Part shown: positions 18,912-27,261 of the stretch, in pieces
How the letters are laid out: every line of letters starts with the position of its first letter
Numbering within the stretch: the first letter of the stretch is position 1
NCBI RefSeq assembly: GCF_018282115.1
Contig: NZ_CP054306.1
Span: 1,969,488-2,033,487, forward strand
Direction of reading: 5' to 3'
Length of the DNA stretch: 64,000 nucleotides
Origin: Synechocystis sp. PCC 7338
Lineage (GTDB): Bacteria; Cyanobacteriota; Cyanobacteriia; Cyanobacteriales; Microcystaceae
Program-made: the position numbers and the translations under genes
The notes under the pieces: generated by a model
What the model saw: the letters and a program-made list of their open reading frames with translations, nothing else
Told to the model about the DNA's origin: nothing
The model's database searches: none

Positions 18912-19856
18912 TAGCAAAGATTGCTAAGGTTAGGACATAATGTATGGAAAGAGTTAGGAAAAAAGCGATGCCAGCCCCCTACAGTATAGATCTAAGAGAG
19001 AAAGCGGTAAGTGCAGTAGAAAAAGGAGAGAAGAAAAGCCATGTCTGCCGAACACTGAACATTAGTCGCAACACCTTAGACCTATGGATAAAAAAGAAGA
19101 AAGAAACAGGAAGTGTAGCCGCGAAGAGAGATTATGAGCGTGGTCCACGACCGAAAATAGATGATTTGGATAAATTCAGAGAATTTGCGGAGGAGAACGG
19201 TCATTTAACGCAAAAACAAATGGCAGAAAAATGGCCAGAGCCTGTAAGTAGAATAAGAATAAGTAAGGCTCTAAAGAAAATAGGGTTTACTAGAAAAAAA
19301 AACTTATATTTACAGGGAAATAGAAGAGGAAGAGAGAAAGGCATTTGAAGATGAAATCAAGCAATATGCGGCAGAAAAACTGATTTATATGGATCAAGCC
19401 GGTCTAGATGACACTCTAGACTACCCCTATGGGTACTGTCATAAATCAGAGAGATTAAAGGCGAGCAAATTAGGACATAGAACCAAGAGAGTCAGCATAA
19501 TAAGTTGTTGGTGGAATGGAACAACAATAGCTCCAATGATATTTGAAGGATACTGTAACGCTCAAGTAGTATGCACGTGGATAGAAGAAATGTTATTACC
19601 GGAGTTAATACCAGGTCAGATACTAATCATGGATAATGCAAGCTTTCATCCGAAAGAAAGAATAAAGGCATTGGTAGCAAAAGCTGGGTGTGAGGTTATA
19701 TTTTTACCACCATATTCACCAGACTTGAACAAAATTGAGAAGTTCTGGGCGAGACTAAAACGTTATGTTTCCCAACTTGTTAGTAATGGAGAATCGCTGA
19801 TTTCTGCATTGGATATAGCGTTGAGAGAACTGTCCTAACTATCTCGTCCTTTGCTA
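18912..19856 (+). mobile_element. ISY100 (IS630/Tc1-mariner) copy with TA target duplication
   Basis: 945 bp with inverted ends TAGCAAAG (18912-18919) and CTTTGCTA (19849-19856), and a second matching block GTTAGGACA near each end. Flanking TA at 18910-18911 and 19857-19858 is the expected Tc1/mariner target duplication. The length is close to the roughly 950 bp I recall for ISY100 of Synechocystis. The transposase frame is broken in a run of nine A, so this copy is probably not autonomous unless slippage occurs. Confidence 0.92.
18968..19838 (+). pseudogene. ISY100 transposase, frameshifted in a poly-A tract
   Basis: The first part (18968-19348 frame) carries the N-terminal paired helix-turn-helix DNA-binding region: SIDLREKAVSAVEKGEKKS and VCRTLNISRNTLDLWIKKK. 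It drifts out of frame at nine A (19294-19302). The second frame resumes TYIYREIEEEERKAF and contains the DDE catalytic residues: first Asp in LIYMDQAGLDD, second in ILIMDNASFHP, and Glu in LNKIEKFWARLK. One A fewer or two more would fuse both into a protein of about 290 aa. An ATG at 18944 could also serve as start. Tc1/mariner-type elements in Synechocystis are known to vary in this way; whether this copy is expressed by slippage is not visible. Confidence 0.85.
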
Positions 19857-20008
19857 TATCTAAAGTTGGATGCTGTTGCCCTTTACTCAAGGTAGGGTCT
19901 ATCGTTGGATTATTAGATATTATGTCTGGTTCTTGAATATATTTTTGGTGGAGGTCAGCCAGTATAGAGTCAATGGAATCGGAGTCGTTCATAATAAAAT
20001 CTCTAGTT

Positions 20009-20611
20009 TTAATCCTCGATAGCGTTTAATAAAACTTCAGTTAATGTTAAATCTTCCATTTCATCAAAAGTTACCGTATCGACGATATCAAACTTGGCTC
20101 CTACTTCCATTAATTGATCATCAAGGGCTTGAAGAAATTTGGTAGCACTGGGGTCATTACCGATTTGCATGAATGAAATGGCCAATTCTTCATCTGCATC
20201 TAGACATTTGCTGGCTTGGATAATGATTTCAAACACGGATCTACGATCATTCGGTTCTCCATCCGTAATCACTAAAATAGTTTCACCTATTTGGGCTTGA
20301 TTAGATTTTTTTCGTTGTAAAAAATTATTGATCGCATCCTGTAGAACGGCGGTGAGATTAGTGCCCCCTACTGGCTCATTTTCTTGGAAAATTTGCTCTA
20401 CTTTAGATGCGTTGACGTTATCGTAACGACGAAATTTACCAGAGAAGGTGTACACGGTGATCCCATCATCATCTAGCTGATCACACTTTCTGGCTAGGGC
20501 GAGGGTTGATTCTTGAACTAGCTCCCATCGGCTTTTTTGGAATTTTGGCTCGATGATAGACATGCTACCGCTTTTATCAATAATGAGTGTGTAATCCCGT
20601 TGGTTTGGCAT
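20009..20611 (-). CDS. von Willebrand factor A domain protein
   Basis: 200 aa consisting almost wholly of a vWA fold. The metal-ion-dependent adhesion site is complete: DKSGSM near residues 12-17 (DxSxS), the Thr in PVGGTNLTAVLQDA, and the Asp in LVITDGEPND. There is no signal peptide or membrane helix, so it is cytoplasmic, like TerY-type proteins or the vWA partners of AAA ATPases; no MoxR ATPase is nearby. The gene is followed after 16 bp by the small gene now interrupted by ISY100, and the two probably formed an operon. Function otherwise unknown. Confidence 0.85.
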   Translation of the reverse strand: MPNQRDYTLIIDKSGSMSIIEPKFQKSRWELVQESTLALARKCDQLDDDGITVYTFSGKFRRYDNVNASKVEQIFQENEPVGGTNLTAVLQDAINNFLQRKKSNQAQIGETILVITDGEPNDRRSVFEIIIQASKCLDADEELAISFMQIGNDPSATKFLQALDDQLMEVGAKFDIVDTVTFDEMEDLTLTEVLLNAIED

Positions 20612-20893
20612 CTTGAACCTGCTTGTGAAATGAACTTGTTGTCAATTATAGAAATTTTTTCAGTCTGTCAGTAGCATAATTTTGATTTTTCTACGACTCT
20701 ACCAATAAATTGGAGCATTCAAAATTATTTGATGAACTCAGAATTTACCAAGGATGATAAATATTTTTAGCGTTTTTGATGATTAATTATTCCGTTGACC
20801 ACATCACGACAAGACTAGCTTTAATTATTCTCGTCGGCGATCGCCATTGATCCAGCTATAATGATTGCCGCTTTATTTCCTTGAACTTTGTCC

Positions 20894-21475
20894 ATGATCA
20901 AAAATGACATTTGGATCCGCGCCCAGGCCGCCCAAGGCATGATTGAGCCTTTTGAACCCCAGCTAATGCGGCAAATAGAGGGGGAACCGGCTATTTCTTT
21001 TGGTCTAAGCAGTTTTGGTTATGATATTCGACTTTCGGCGGCGGATTTTCGCATTTTTCGTCATATTCCGGGCACTGTAGTTGACCCCAAAAACTTTAAT
21101 CCCCACAATTTGGAAGCAACCCAACTCCACAAAGATAGCAGTGGCAGTTATTTCATTTTGCCGGCCCACTCCTACGGCCTAGGGGTGGCAGTGGAAAGAT
21201 TAGCGATCCCCGCCAATGTCACTGTGCTTTGTATCGGTAAAAGTACTTACGCTCGGGCTGGCATTATCGCCAATTTAACTCCGGGGGAGGCGGGGTGGTG
21301 TGGTCACCTCACCCTGGAATTTTCTAATTCCTCCAGTGCCGATTGCCGTATTTACGCCAATGAAGGCATTGTGCAACTGCTCTTTTTTGAAGGGGAAAAC
21401 TGCGACATTAGCTACGAAACCAGAAGGGGCAAATATCAAAATCAGCCCCAATCGGTCACATTACCCCGGGTTTAG
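20894..21475 (+). CDS. dcd: dCTP deaminase
   Basis: Deaminates dCTP to dUTP, the main route to dTMP in many bacteria. 193 aa from the ATG at 20894 (MIKNDIWIRAQAAQGMIEPF); an in-frame TTG two codons earlier is not needed. Family marks: GLSSFGYDIRLS, the HSYGLGVAVERLAIPANV segment, CIGKSTYARAGI and GWCGHLTLEFSN containing the catalytic Glu. Length matches Dcd homotrimers. The upstream 282 bp hold a HIP1 site at about 20838 and no other gene. It converges on the Ca2+/H+ exchanger with only 19 bp between stops. Confidence 0.94.
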   Translation: MIKNDIWIRAQAAQGMIEPFEPQLMRQIEGEPAISFGLSSFGYDIRLSAADFRIFRHIPGTVVDPKNFNPHNLEATQLHKDSSGSYFILPAHSYGLGVAVERLAIPANVTVLCIGKSTYARAGIIANLTPGEAGWCGHLTLEFSNSSSADCRIYANEGIVQLLFFEGENCDISYETRRGKYQNQPQSVTLPRV

Positions 21476-21494
21476 GGTTGCCAAAAACTACGCA

Positions 21495-22613
21495 CTAGAT
21501 CAGGGTGGGATGGAAGTAGAAAGCTAGGGCCACAATGGCATAGGTGGCGAGCAATAGGACCCCCTCTAGCCAATTGGAACTGCCGTCACCACTGATGGAG
21601 TTGACAATCAACACCGCCACCAATACCGCCACCAACTCGAAAGGATTGAAATTTAAGTCCATGGGTTGACCGATCGCCCAGCCGACGATGACCAGGACTG
21701 GTGCCACAAAAAAGGCAATTTGCAGGCTCGATCCCATCACCACAGACATGGAAAGATCCATTTTGTCCTTCATGGCCACAGTGACGGCGGTGGCATGCTC
21801 AGCGGCATTACCAATAATGGGTAGGAGAATTACCCCAGTAAACAGGGCAGTTAATCCCAGGGACTCCGTAGCCACTTCAAGGGAGCCCACCAGTAATTCC
21901 GACTCCACGGCTACCCCCAGGGTGACGGCCAATAAAACCCCCGTCCAAAGCCAAAGATTTGGTTTTTCCTCTTCTGTAGGAGGGGATGGTTCCGCCATGG
22001 TTTCGCCTAGTTCCGGCATTTCCATATTTTCAGCTAAACCCACATCGTACAAATAGGCGTGGGTTCCCATGGAAAATACCAGAGAAAGCAAGTAAACCCC
22101 GATCAACACTACGGCTACGGCCACGGACAAATTTTGCAAAACCGTTTCCGTCACCCCTGTGGAGGTATATTGCAACGCTGTGGGCAAAAGAATGGCCACT
22201 ACGCCCAAATTCATGGTGGAGGCATTTAAACGGGCGGCGATCGGTTGGAAATTCTGTTCCTTATAGCGCAATCCCCCCAGGAAGACGGCAAAACCCATTA
22301 CCAGCAGTAAGTTGCCAATAATTGATCCCGTCAGGGTGGCCTTAACTACATCGATCAATCCCTCCTTCAGGGCAATGTAAGCCAAGATTAGCTCCGTGGC
22401 GTTGCCGAAGGTAGCATTGAGCAAGCCCCCCGCATTGGGACCGATGACCACAGCGATTTCCTCCGTGGCAGTGCCCATGAAGGCTGCTAGGGGCACAATG
22501 GCCAAACCCGCCAAAATGAACACCGTCGTTTCCCCCCAACCCAACCAGTGGGCGGCAAAGGAGAGGGGACAAAAAACTAACAGAACAAGAAAAATTTTAC
22601 TTTTGGTGGACAT
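21495..22613 (-). CDS. Ca2+/H+ antiporter (CAX family)
   Basis: 372 aa, with ten to eleven hydrophobic segments in two homologous halves. The CAX alpha-repeats are visible: GLLNATFGNATELILAYIALKEG in the first half and GNAAEHATAVTVAMKDKMDLSMS in the second; these carry the conserved Glu residues for Ca2+ and proton exchange. An acidic loop (PELGETMAEPSPPTEEEKP) separates the halves. In Synechocystis this type is the Slr1336-like exchanger linked to salt and alkaline tolerance (recall). It lies next to the vWA/Slr1339-like locus and converges with dcd. Confidence 0.92.
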   Translation of the reverse strand: MSTKSKIFLVLLVFCPLSFAAHWLGWGETTVFILAGLAIVPLAAFMGTATEEIAVVIGPNAGGLLNATFGNATELILAYIALKEGLIDVVKATLTGSIIGNLLLVMGFAVFLGGLRYKEQNFQPIAARLNASTMNLGVVAILLPTALQYTSTGVTETVLQNLSVAVAVVLIGVYLLSLVFSMGTHAYLYDVGLAENMEMPELGETMAEPSPPTEEEKPNLWLWTGVLLAVTLGVAVESELLVGSLEVATESLGLTALFTGVILLPIIGNAAEHATAVTVAMKDKMDLSMSVVMGSSLQIAFFVAPVLVIVGWAIGQPMDLNFNPFELVAVLVAVLIVNSISGDGSSNWLEGVLLLATYAIVALAFYFHPTLI

Positions 22614-22797
22614 AACCTGGCGATCGCCATTGCAATGGTTTTTTGGATAGCTCGATTCATTATGCCCCAGGAAATTTCAAAATCATCTTGATCTGAAAAG
22701 ATTAAATAATTCCTCCTGGGGGAAATTATTGGCCGCTCTCTTGGAGGGTAGGCCGTGGTTTAGAATATATCCCTGGGGGTTTCCCGCAAAACGATTA

Positions 22798-22870
22798 CCA
22801 GGGTTGGCCGAGCGGTTGAGGCAGCGAACTCATAATTCGCCCTAGACAGGTTCAACTCCTGTACCCTGGA
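22798..22870 (+). tRNA. tRNA with CAU anticodon (Met elongator or Ile2)
   Basis: A complete cloverleaf can be drawn: acceptor CCAGGGT/ACCCTGG with discriminator A at 22870, D arm GCC/GGC, anticodon stem GCGAA/TTCGC with loop CTCATAA, and T stem ACAGG/CCTGT with loop TTCAACT. The 3' CCA is not encoded. The acceptor stem begins with a paired C1-G72, unlike the mismatch of bacterial initiators, so it is not obviously tRNA-fMet. CAU in this loop could be elongator Met or lysidine-modified Ile2; sequence alone does not decide. Confidence 0.93.
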
Positions 22871-23008
22871 CTTTTATTTAGTTGATGAAATTTTTAGAGA
22901 TTATCCTAAGCTTTGTCATTAAGCCTGGTGAAGGGTAAAGAGGCTTATTTTTCGGTGGTAACCATGGCGATCGCCTGCTAGACTAGAAAGGTTGTCAAAA
23001 ATTCGCAC

Positions 23009-23071
23009 ATCCAAGCTTTCGGGTGTTTCTGCCACAAGCTGAAATTCCCTTGGATGAAGGATAAACCCGAA
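23009..23071 (+). promoter_or_regulatory. rpsB leader with interleaved stems (possible S2 autoregulatory RNA)
   Basis: Two perfect 7-nt pairings interlock: ATCCAAG (23009-23015) with CTTGGAT (23049-23055), and TTCGGGT (23018-23024) with ACCCGAA (23065-23071), an H-type pseudoknot layout. A third, competing pairing joins AGCTT (23014-23018) with AAGCT (23036-23040). The second stem ends three bases before the AGGAG ribosome-binding site of rpsB, so folding would control access to it. S2 autoregulation of rpsB-tsf through a leader is established in E. coli; that this leader does so is inference. Confidence 0.55.
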
Positions 23072-23087
23072 TAGGAGAAAATTTAAC

Positions 23088-23897
23088 ATGCCCGTAGTTT
23101 CTCTCGCAGATTTGCTAGAGTCTGGTGTTCACTTCGGCCACCAAACCCGCCGCTGGAACCCCCGCATGGATCAATATATTTACACCGCCCGCAATGGTGT
23201 GCATATCATTGACCTAGTGCAAACCGCCCAACTGATGGAGGACGCCTATGAATATGTGCGCTCTTCCACCATCAACGGTAAAAAGTTTTTGTTTGTCGGC
23301 ACTAAACGCCAGGCCGCTGGCATTATTTCCCAGGAAGCCCAACGCTGTGGAGCCCACTACGTCAACCAACGATGGTTGGGGGGCATGCTCACCAACTGGG
23401 AAACCATCCGTAAACGGGTTGATCGCCTAAAGGAATTGGAAGCCCTAGAAAGCAGTGGCGCCATTGACCGTCGCCCCAAAAAGGAGGGTTCCATGCTCCG
23501 GCGGGAACTGGGGAAATTGCAAAAATACCTCGGCGGCATTAAAAATATGCGCAAGCTCCCCGATGTGGTGGTGATTGTTGACCAACGACGGGAACATAAC
23601 GCCATCCACGAGTGCCAAAAACTAGGCATTCCCATCATCGCCATGTTGGATACCAACTGTGATCCCGATGTGGTAGATGTGCCCATCCCCGCCAACGATG
23701 ACGCGATCCGTTCCATCAAACTGATTGTGGGCAAATTAGCCGATGCCATCTATGAAGGTCGTCATGGTCAGCCAGATGTCAGCGATGACTACGAGGAATT
23801 TGACGAAGGTTTAGATGGGGATAATCCGGAAGTAGAAGCCGCTGAAGAGGTGGAGGAAGTGGCCGAAGCAGAAGCTACGGCAACCCCAGAAGCTTAA
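23088..23897 (+). CDS. rpsB: 30S ribosomal protein S2
   Basis: Small-subunit protein needed for S1 docking, 269 aa. It opens [32 protein letters not shown], the universal S2 start, and contains [25 protein letters not shown] and the [23 protein letters not shown] signature. The C-terminal 45 residues form an acidic tail ([23 protein letters not shown]) common in cyanobacterial S2. tsf follows 153 bp downstream, the usual pairing. A structured leader precedes the gene. Confidence 0.97.
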   Translation: MPVVSLADLLESGVHFGHQTRRWNPRMDQYIYTARNGVHIIDLVQTAQLMEDAYEYVRSSTINGKKFLFVGTKRQAAGIISQEAQRCGAHYVNQRWLGGMLTNWETIRKRVDRLKELEALESSGAIDRRPKKEGSMLRRELGKLQKYLGGIKNMRKLPDVVVIVDQRREHNAIHECQKLGIPIIAMLDTNCDPDVVDVPIPANDDAIRSIKLIVGKLADAIYEGRHGQPDVSDDYEEFDEGLDGDNPEVEAAEEVEEVAEAEATATPEA

Positions 23898-24050
23898 ATT
23901 TTGTCCCTTTTTCCCTTTGTCCTACCGATGGACCGAGGGAAACCCAGTCCCGGTGCTAGGGGAACATCTAGCTGGTGTTGGCCATCACTTTTTTCCCTTA
24001 GCCCAATAATTACCGTGCAATCATAGAAAAACTGATTAGGAACGATAACC

Positions 24051-24707
24051 ATGGCAGAAATTACCGCTCAACTCGTGAAGGAACTGCGCGATAAAACCGG
24101 CGCGGGCATGATGGATTGCAAAAAAGCCCTAAAGGAAAATGAGGGTAATTTAGAAAAGTCCATTGAATGGCTCCGGCAGAAGGGTATTGCCTCCGCTGAT
24201 AAAAAATCTGGTCGCACCGCCGCCGAAGGTTTGGTCCACAGCTATATTCACTTTGGTGGCCGCATTGGCGTGTTGGTGGAAGTTAACTGTGAAACTGATT
24301 TCGTGGCCCGGGGCGATCGGTTTAAAGATTTGGTTAACGATGTGGCCATGCAGATTGCCGCCTGTCCCAACGTGGAATATGTCAGTGTGGCTGATATTCC
24401 CCAGGAAATGGTGGCTAAAGAGAAGGAAATTGAAATGGGGCGCGATGACCTGGGCAAAAAGCCTGCCAACATCAAAGAAAAGATTGTCCAAGGCCGCATC
24501 GACAAACGCCTGAAGGAGTTATCTTTGCTGGACCAGCCCTACATCAAAGACCAAAATCTCACCATCGAAGAATTGGTCAAACAGGCGATCGCCGAATTGG
24601 GAGAAAATATCCAAGTTCGTCGCTTTATTCGCTTTAACCTGGGCGAAGGCATCGAAAAGGCCGAAACCAACTTTGCTGAAGAAGTGGCCGCCGCCGTTAA
24701 GGGCTAA
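24051..24707 (+). CDS. tsf: Translation elongation factor Ts
   Basis: Guanine-nucleotide exchange factor for EF-Tu, 218 aa. The N-terminal UBA-like domain ([21 protein letters not shown], then [21 protein letters not shown]) and the core [19 protein letters not shown] contacting EF-Tu are present, followed by a single core subdomain. It is shorter than the E. coli protein because the coiled-coil/second subdomain is reduced, the normal cyanobacterial and chloroplast form. A strong terminator-like hairpin follows at 24760-24804, closing the rpsB-tsf unit. Confidence 0.96.
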   Translation: MAEITAQLVKELRDKTGAGMMDCKKALKENEGNLEKSIEWLRQKGIASADKKSGRTAAEGLVHSYIHFGGRIGVLVEVNCETDFVARGDRFKDLVNDVAMQIAACPNVEYVSVADIPQEMVAKEKEIEMGRDDLGKKPANIKEKIVQGRIDKRLKELSLLDQPYIKDQNLTIEELVKQAIAELGENIQVRRFIRFNLGEGIEKAETNFAEEVAAAVKG

Positions 24708-24759
24708 TACTCAGCTCTGAACACCAAGCTATTGATCGGCTAAATTTGAGAACCCGTTG

Positions 24760-24804
24760 AACCCAGATTTCCACCGCCACAGGCCGAGGGAGATTTGGGT
24801 TTTT
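24760..24804 (+). terminator. Rho-independent terminator after tsf
   Basis: AACCCAGATTTCC (24760-24772) pairs along all 13 positions, counting two G-U pairs, with GGAGATTTGGGTT (24789-24801). The loop is 16 nt and the T run continues to 24804. It sits 53 bp downstream of the tsf stop and before ndhN. Confidence 0.7.
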
Positions 24805-24931
24805 GCCTTGGGTATCAACTCCAGAAAATCTTGGCAGTCTATCTTTGCTTTGCCCAGAGAGTGTGTCAAAATCGTGGATAACTTAGTCTGTCCTAGGCTC
24901 CCATAACCTTATAACTATCGCCATCATTGCC

Positions 24932-25417
24932 ATGTTGCCATTGCCATTAATTGCCAACGGAAAGGGATTTATCCGCGCTCTAGAAAATGCCGGGGCTTTG
25001 GCGGTGTATGCGCCCCTGGAAGGTGGTTATGAAGGTCGTTACCAAAGACGTCTGCGGGCCAACGGCTACACCAGCATATCCCTTTCTGCTAGGGGTCTGG
25101 GGGATGTGGAGGCTTATCTGATGCAAGTCCATGGGGTACGCCCAGCCCATTTAGGCAAGAAAAACATTGCTCAAGAAGGGGCAGTGGGGCCGGTTTATTT
25201 TGCCCAGCCGATCGCAGGTTACCAGTTAGAAAATTTACCGGCCCAAAGCAAAGGTTTGGTGCTGTGGATTTTGGAAGGTTACATTCTTTCCCAAACGGAA
25301 ATTCAAGATTTAATTAGCCTCACTAAACGGGAACCGAGGCTGAAGGTGGTGCTGGAAATGGGAGGCGATCGGGTTTTCCGCTGGCAACCGCTACTAGATT
25401 GTTTGCAGGCGGCCTAG
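24932..25417 (+). CDS. ndhN: NAD(P)H-quinone oxidoreductase subunit N
   Basis: Cyanobacteria/plastid-specific subunit of the thylakoid NDH-1 (photosynthetic complex I) connecting arm, which takes electrons from ferredoxin for cyclic flow and respiration. 161 aa, soluble. The start MLPLPLIANGKGFIRALENAGALAVYAPLEGGYEGRYQRRLRANG, read in segments, matches the NdhN family, and the end RLKVVLEMGGDRVFRWQPLL is likewise conserved. In PCC 6803 the same gene (sll1262) follows tsf and precedes a cation transporter, as here. No metal-binding or membrane motif is expected or seen. Confidence 0.9.
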   Translation: MLPLPLIANGKGFIRALENAGALAVYAPLEGGYEGRYQRRLRANGYTSISLSARGLGDVEAYLMQVHGVRPAHLGKKNIAQEGAVGPVYFAQPIAGYQLENLPAQSKGLVLWILEGYILSQTEIQDLISLTKREPRLKVVLEMGGDRVFRWQPLLDCLQAA

Positions 25418-25487
25418 GCTTTTATATTTTATTTACAGCCAGCCTAATTTGCTGACCAGTATCTTTTAACCTTAATTTCTAACCCCC

Positions 25488-26420
25488 ATGACCGCCCGTA
25501 TCGCCCGTCCCTATGCGGTTCTTTCCATTGGTACGGCCCTGGCCACCATGGGTTTGAAATTAGGGGCTTACGCCATCACTGGTTCCGTGGGGTTATTGTC
25601 CGATGCCCTGGAATCTACGGTCAACTTGGCTTCGGCGATCGTTGCTTTTTGGGCTCTCTCCTTAGCCGCCACCCCGGCGGATTCTCAACACCCCTTTGGC
25701 CACAGCAAAGCAGAATATTTTTCCAGTGGCTTAGAAGGGGCTTTTATTCTCATTGCAGCCCTGGGTATCGGTTACAGCGCAGTGGAACGTTTACTCAGCC
25801 CCGAACCCTTGGAGCAAAGTAGCCTGGGCATTGGTTTGGCGATCGCCGCTACGGTCTTAAATGGGACAGTGGCTTGGATTCTTTGGCGGGCGGGAAAAAG
25901 ATTAAATTCCATCACCTTGCGGGCCGATGCCCAACACCTACTAACCGATGTCTGGACTTCGGTGGGGGTAGTGGTAGCAGTGGTGCTAATTTTTTTCACT
26001 GGCTGGCAATGGCTAGACCCCCTCATTGCCCTGGGGGTAGGGTTGAATGTGCTTTGGACTGGCATACATCTACTGCAAGAAACTTTTTCGAGTTTGATGG
26101 ACAAATCCTTGGACTCCGAGCAATTGCAAAAAATCACCCATTGCTTTGCCGTCTACGAAGACGAGGGAGTGCGTTTTCATCTATTGCAAACTAGGGAAGC
26201 CGGCTCCCAGTCCTTTATCTCTTTCCATGTTCTGGTACCGGGGCATTGGACTGTGCAACGGGGTCATGATCTGTGTGAATCCATCGAAGCGGCGATCGCC
26301 CAACGCATTCCTGACTCCCGGGTAACCACCCATTTAGAACCTCTAGAAGATCCCAAATCCTGGCAACATAACTATGATTTTTCCCCCTCTCCCCCTTTAG
26401 GTCAGGCCAAGCCCGATTAG
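25488..26420 (+). CDS. Cation diffusion facilitator (CDF) transporter
   Basis: 310 aa with six membrane helices in the first 210 residues and a cytoplasmic C-terminal domain. The CDF metal site is formed by the LLSDALESTVNLAS segment of helix 2 (D-x3-E/N) and by RADAQHLLTDVWTSVGVV of helix 5 (D-x2-H-x3-D). The histidine DSQHPFGHSKAEYF loop is typical. Such carriers export Zn2+, Fe2+, Mn2+ or Cd2+ in exchange for protons; the mixed helix-2 motif does not settle the metal. It follows ndhN by 70 bp on the same strand. Confidence 0.9.
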   Translation: MTARIARPYAVLSIGTALATMGLKLGAYAITGSVGLLSDALESTVNLASAIVAFWALSLAATPADSQHPFGHSKAEYFSSGLEGAFILIAALGIGYSAVERLLSPEPLEQSSLGIGLAIAATVLNGTVAWILWRAGKRLNSITLRADAQHLLTDVWTSVGVVVAVVLIFFTGWQWLDPLIALGVGLNVLWTGIHLLQETFSSLMDKSLDSEQLQKITHCFAVYEDEGVRFHLLQTREAGSQSFISFHVLVPGHWTVQRGHDLCESIEAAIAQRIPDSRVTTHLEPLEDPKSWQHNYDFSPSPPLGQAKPD

Positions 26421-26523
26421 ATTTTGGGGTATTATGCAAAAACTTGGCCTCGGCAGATTCCGGCTCCAGGTAACATAACAAACTTTTTTTGTCACTTGCG
26501 ACGACAGGAGAACTTTCAAAAAT

Positions 26524-26709
26524 ATGAACAAATATATCAAAGATGACGATGGACGGCTGAATAATTTTGCCGTTGAACCCCGGATCTACACAGCAGACGC
26601 CCCAAGCAAAGCCGATAAACGGAATTATTTGATTATGGCGGCCATTACTGTTGTCCTGGTGACAGGGTTAATTGCCGTGGCAGTAGCGGCTTCCGGGACC
26701 AGCACCTAA
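26524..26709 (+). CDS. Ssl1498-family Hli-like small membrane protein (Psb34 type)
   Basis: 61 aa, one C-terminal membrane helix (LIMAAITVVLVTGLIAVAVA). The N-terminal NKYIKDDDGRLNNFAVEPRIY resembles the stroma-facing segment of high-light-inducible proteins but lacks their chlorophyll-binding helix motif. The closest family is the one named after ssl1498 in PCC 6803 (Psb34), reported to compete with Hlips for CP47 during photosystem II assembly. A good ribosome-binding site (AGGAGAA) lies nine bases upstream. Identification is by recall of the family sequence; the gene stands alone. Confidence 0.75.
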   Translation: MNKYIKDDDGRLNNFAVEPRIYTADAPSKADKRNYLIMAAITVVLVTGLIAVAVAASGTST

Positions 26710-26801
26710 TTTTGCCCGTAGATTAAGAAGGTATCGCCATCGTTGCTCCCTGGTCGCGATGGCCAGTCAACTTCTAGAATCAAGGGAGGGTGGAAAGTAG
26801 C

Positions 26802-27245
26802 ATGGGACAAAAAACTACAACTTTGTACGACACCGATTTCAATCTTTGGATTGAGCAAACTGTACGCCAACTTAAACGGGGCGATGTACAATCCTTAGAT
26901 TTAGAGAATTTAATTGAAGAAATAGAGTCCATGGGTCGCAGCGATAAACGGGAAGTTTATAGTCGCTTGAAAGTACTTTTCCTGCACCTGCTCAAATGGA
27001 AATATCAACCCCAGAAGCGCACTGGTAGTTGGAAAAACACCATCGATGAGCAAAGGGATCAGCTTAGTTTAATCCTGGCCGATAGCCCCAGCCTGAATCC
27101 CTATGTGCAAACCATATTTGCCGATTGCTATCTTAAAGGGAGAAAGGGCGCAAGCAACGAAACCGATTTGCCCCTCTCAAACTTTCCGGTGGATTGTCCC
27201 TTTTCCCTGGCGGAAATCCTTGATGCTGAGTTTTTCCCTGATTAA
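26802..27245 (+). CDS. DUF29 domain protein
   Basis: 147 aa from the ATG at 26802, which has a GGGAGGGTGG stretch a few bases upstream; an earlier in-frame non-ATG start is not needed. The family pattern is clear: LYDTDFNLWIEQTVRQLKRGD, DLENLIEEIESMGRSDKREV, LLKWKYQPQKRTGSWKNTI, and a C-terminal CPFSLAEILDAEFFPD. DUF29 proteins are small helical proteins abundant in cyanobacteria, often in many copies and near mobile DNA; their function is unknown. It ends 16 bp before the second DUF697 GTPase gene and is probably co-transcribed with it. Confidence 0.88.
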   Translation: MGQKTTTLYDTDFNLWIEQTVRQLKRGDVQSLDLENLIEEIESMGRSDKREVYSRLKVLFLHLLKWKYQPQKRTGSWKNTIDEQRDQLSLILADSPSLNPYVQTIFADCYLKGRKGASNETDLPLSNFPVDCPFSLAEILDAEFFPD

Positions 27246-27261
27246 TCTGTTGCCTAGCTGA

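Larger units (their letters stand above)
18620..19992 (-). pseudogene. Small cyanobacterial gene (Slr1339-like) interrupted by ISY100
   Basis: The ATG at 19992 opens MNDSDSIDSILADLHQKYIQ and runs to HPTLD, where an ISY100 copy begins. Removing 18912-19856 plus one copy of the TA duplication rejoins the frame, which continues RILNELKQGFKINYFPEK to a TAA at 18620-18622: 141 aa with no stop. The second exon-like half contains a long charged helix (LIDRQEQQRQAIIAQKAQQW) and a C-terminal segment GIWFADLAKHYPSTLAAAIALL. The N-terminal IDSILADL pattern resembles the family annotated as salt stress protein Slr1339 (recall, moderate confidence), and the nearby exchanger gene is close to that locus in PCC 6803. 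It starts 16 bp after the vWA gene, so the operon's second product is lost. Confidence 0.85.

Noticed and set aside
19389-19838. Second half of the ISY100 transposase as an independent gene
   Set aside because: It lacks the DNA-binding part and continues the upstream half after a homopolymer shift; one broken gene is the better reading.
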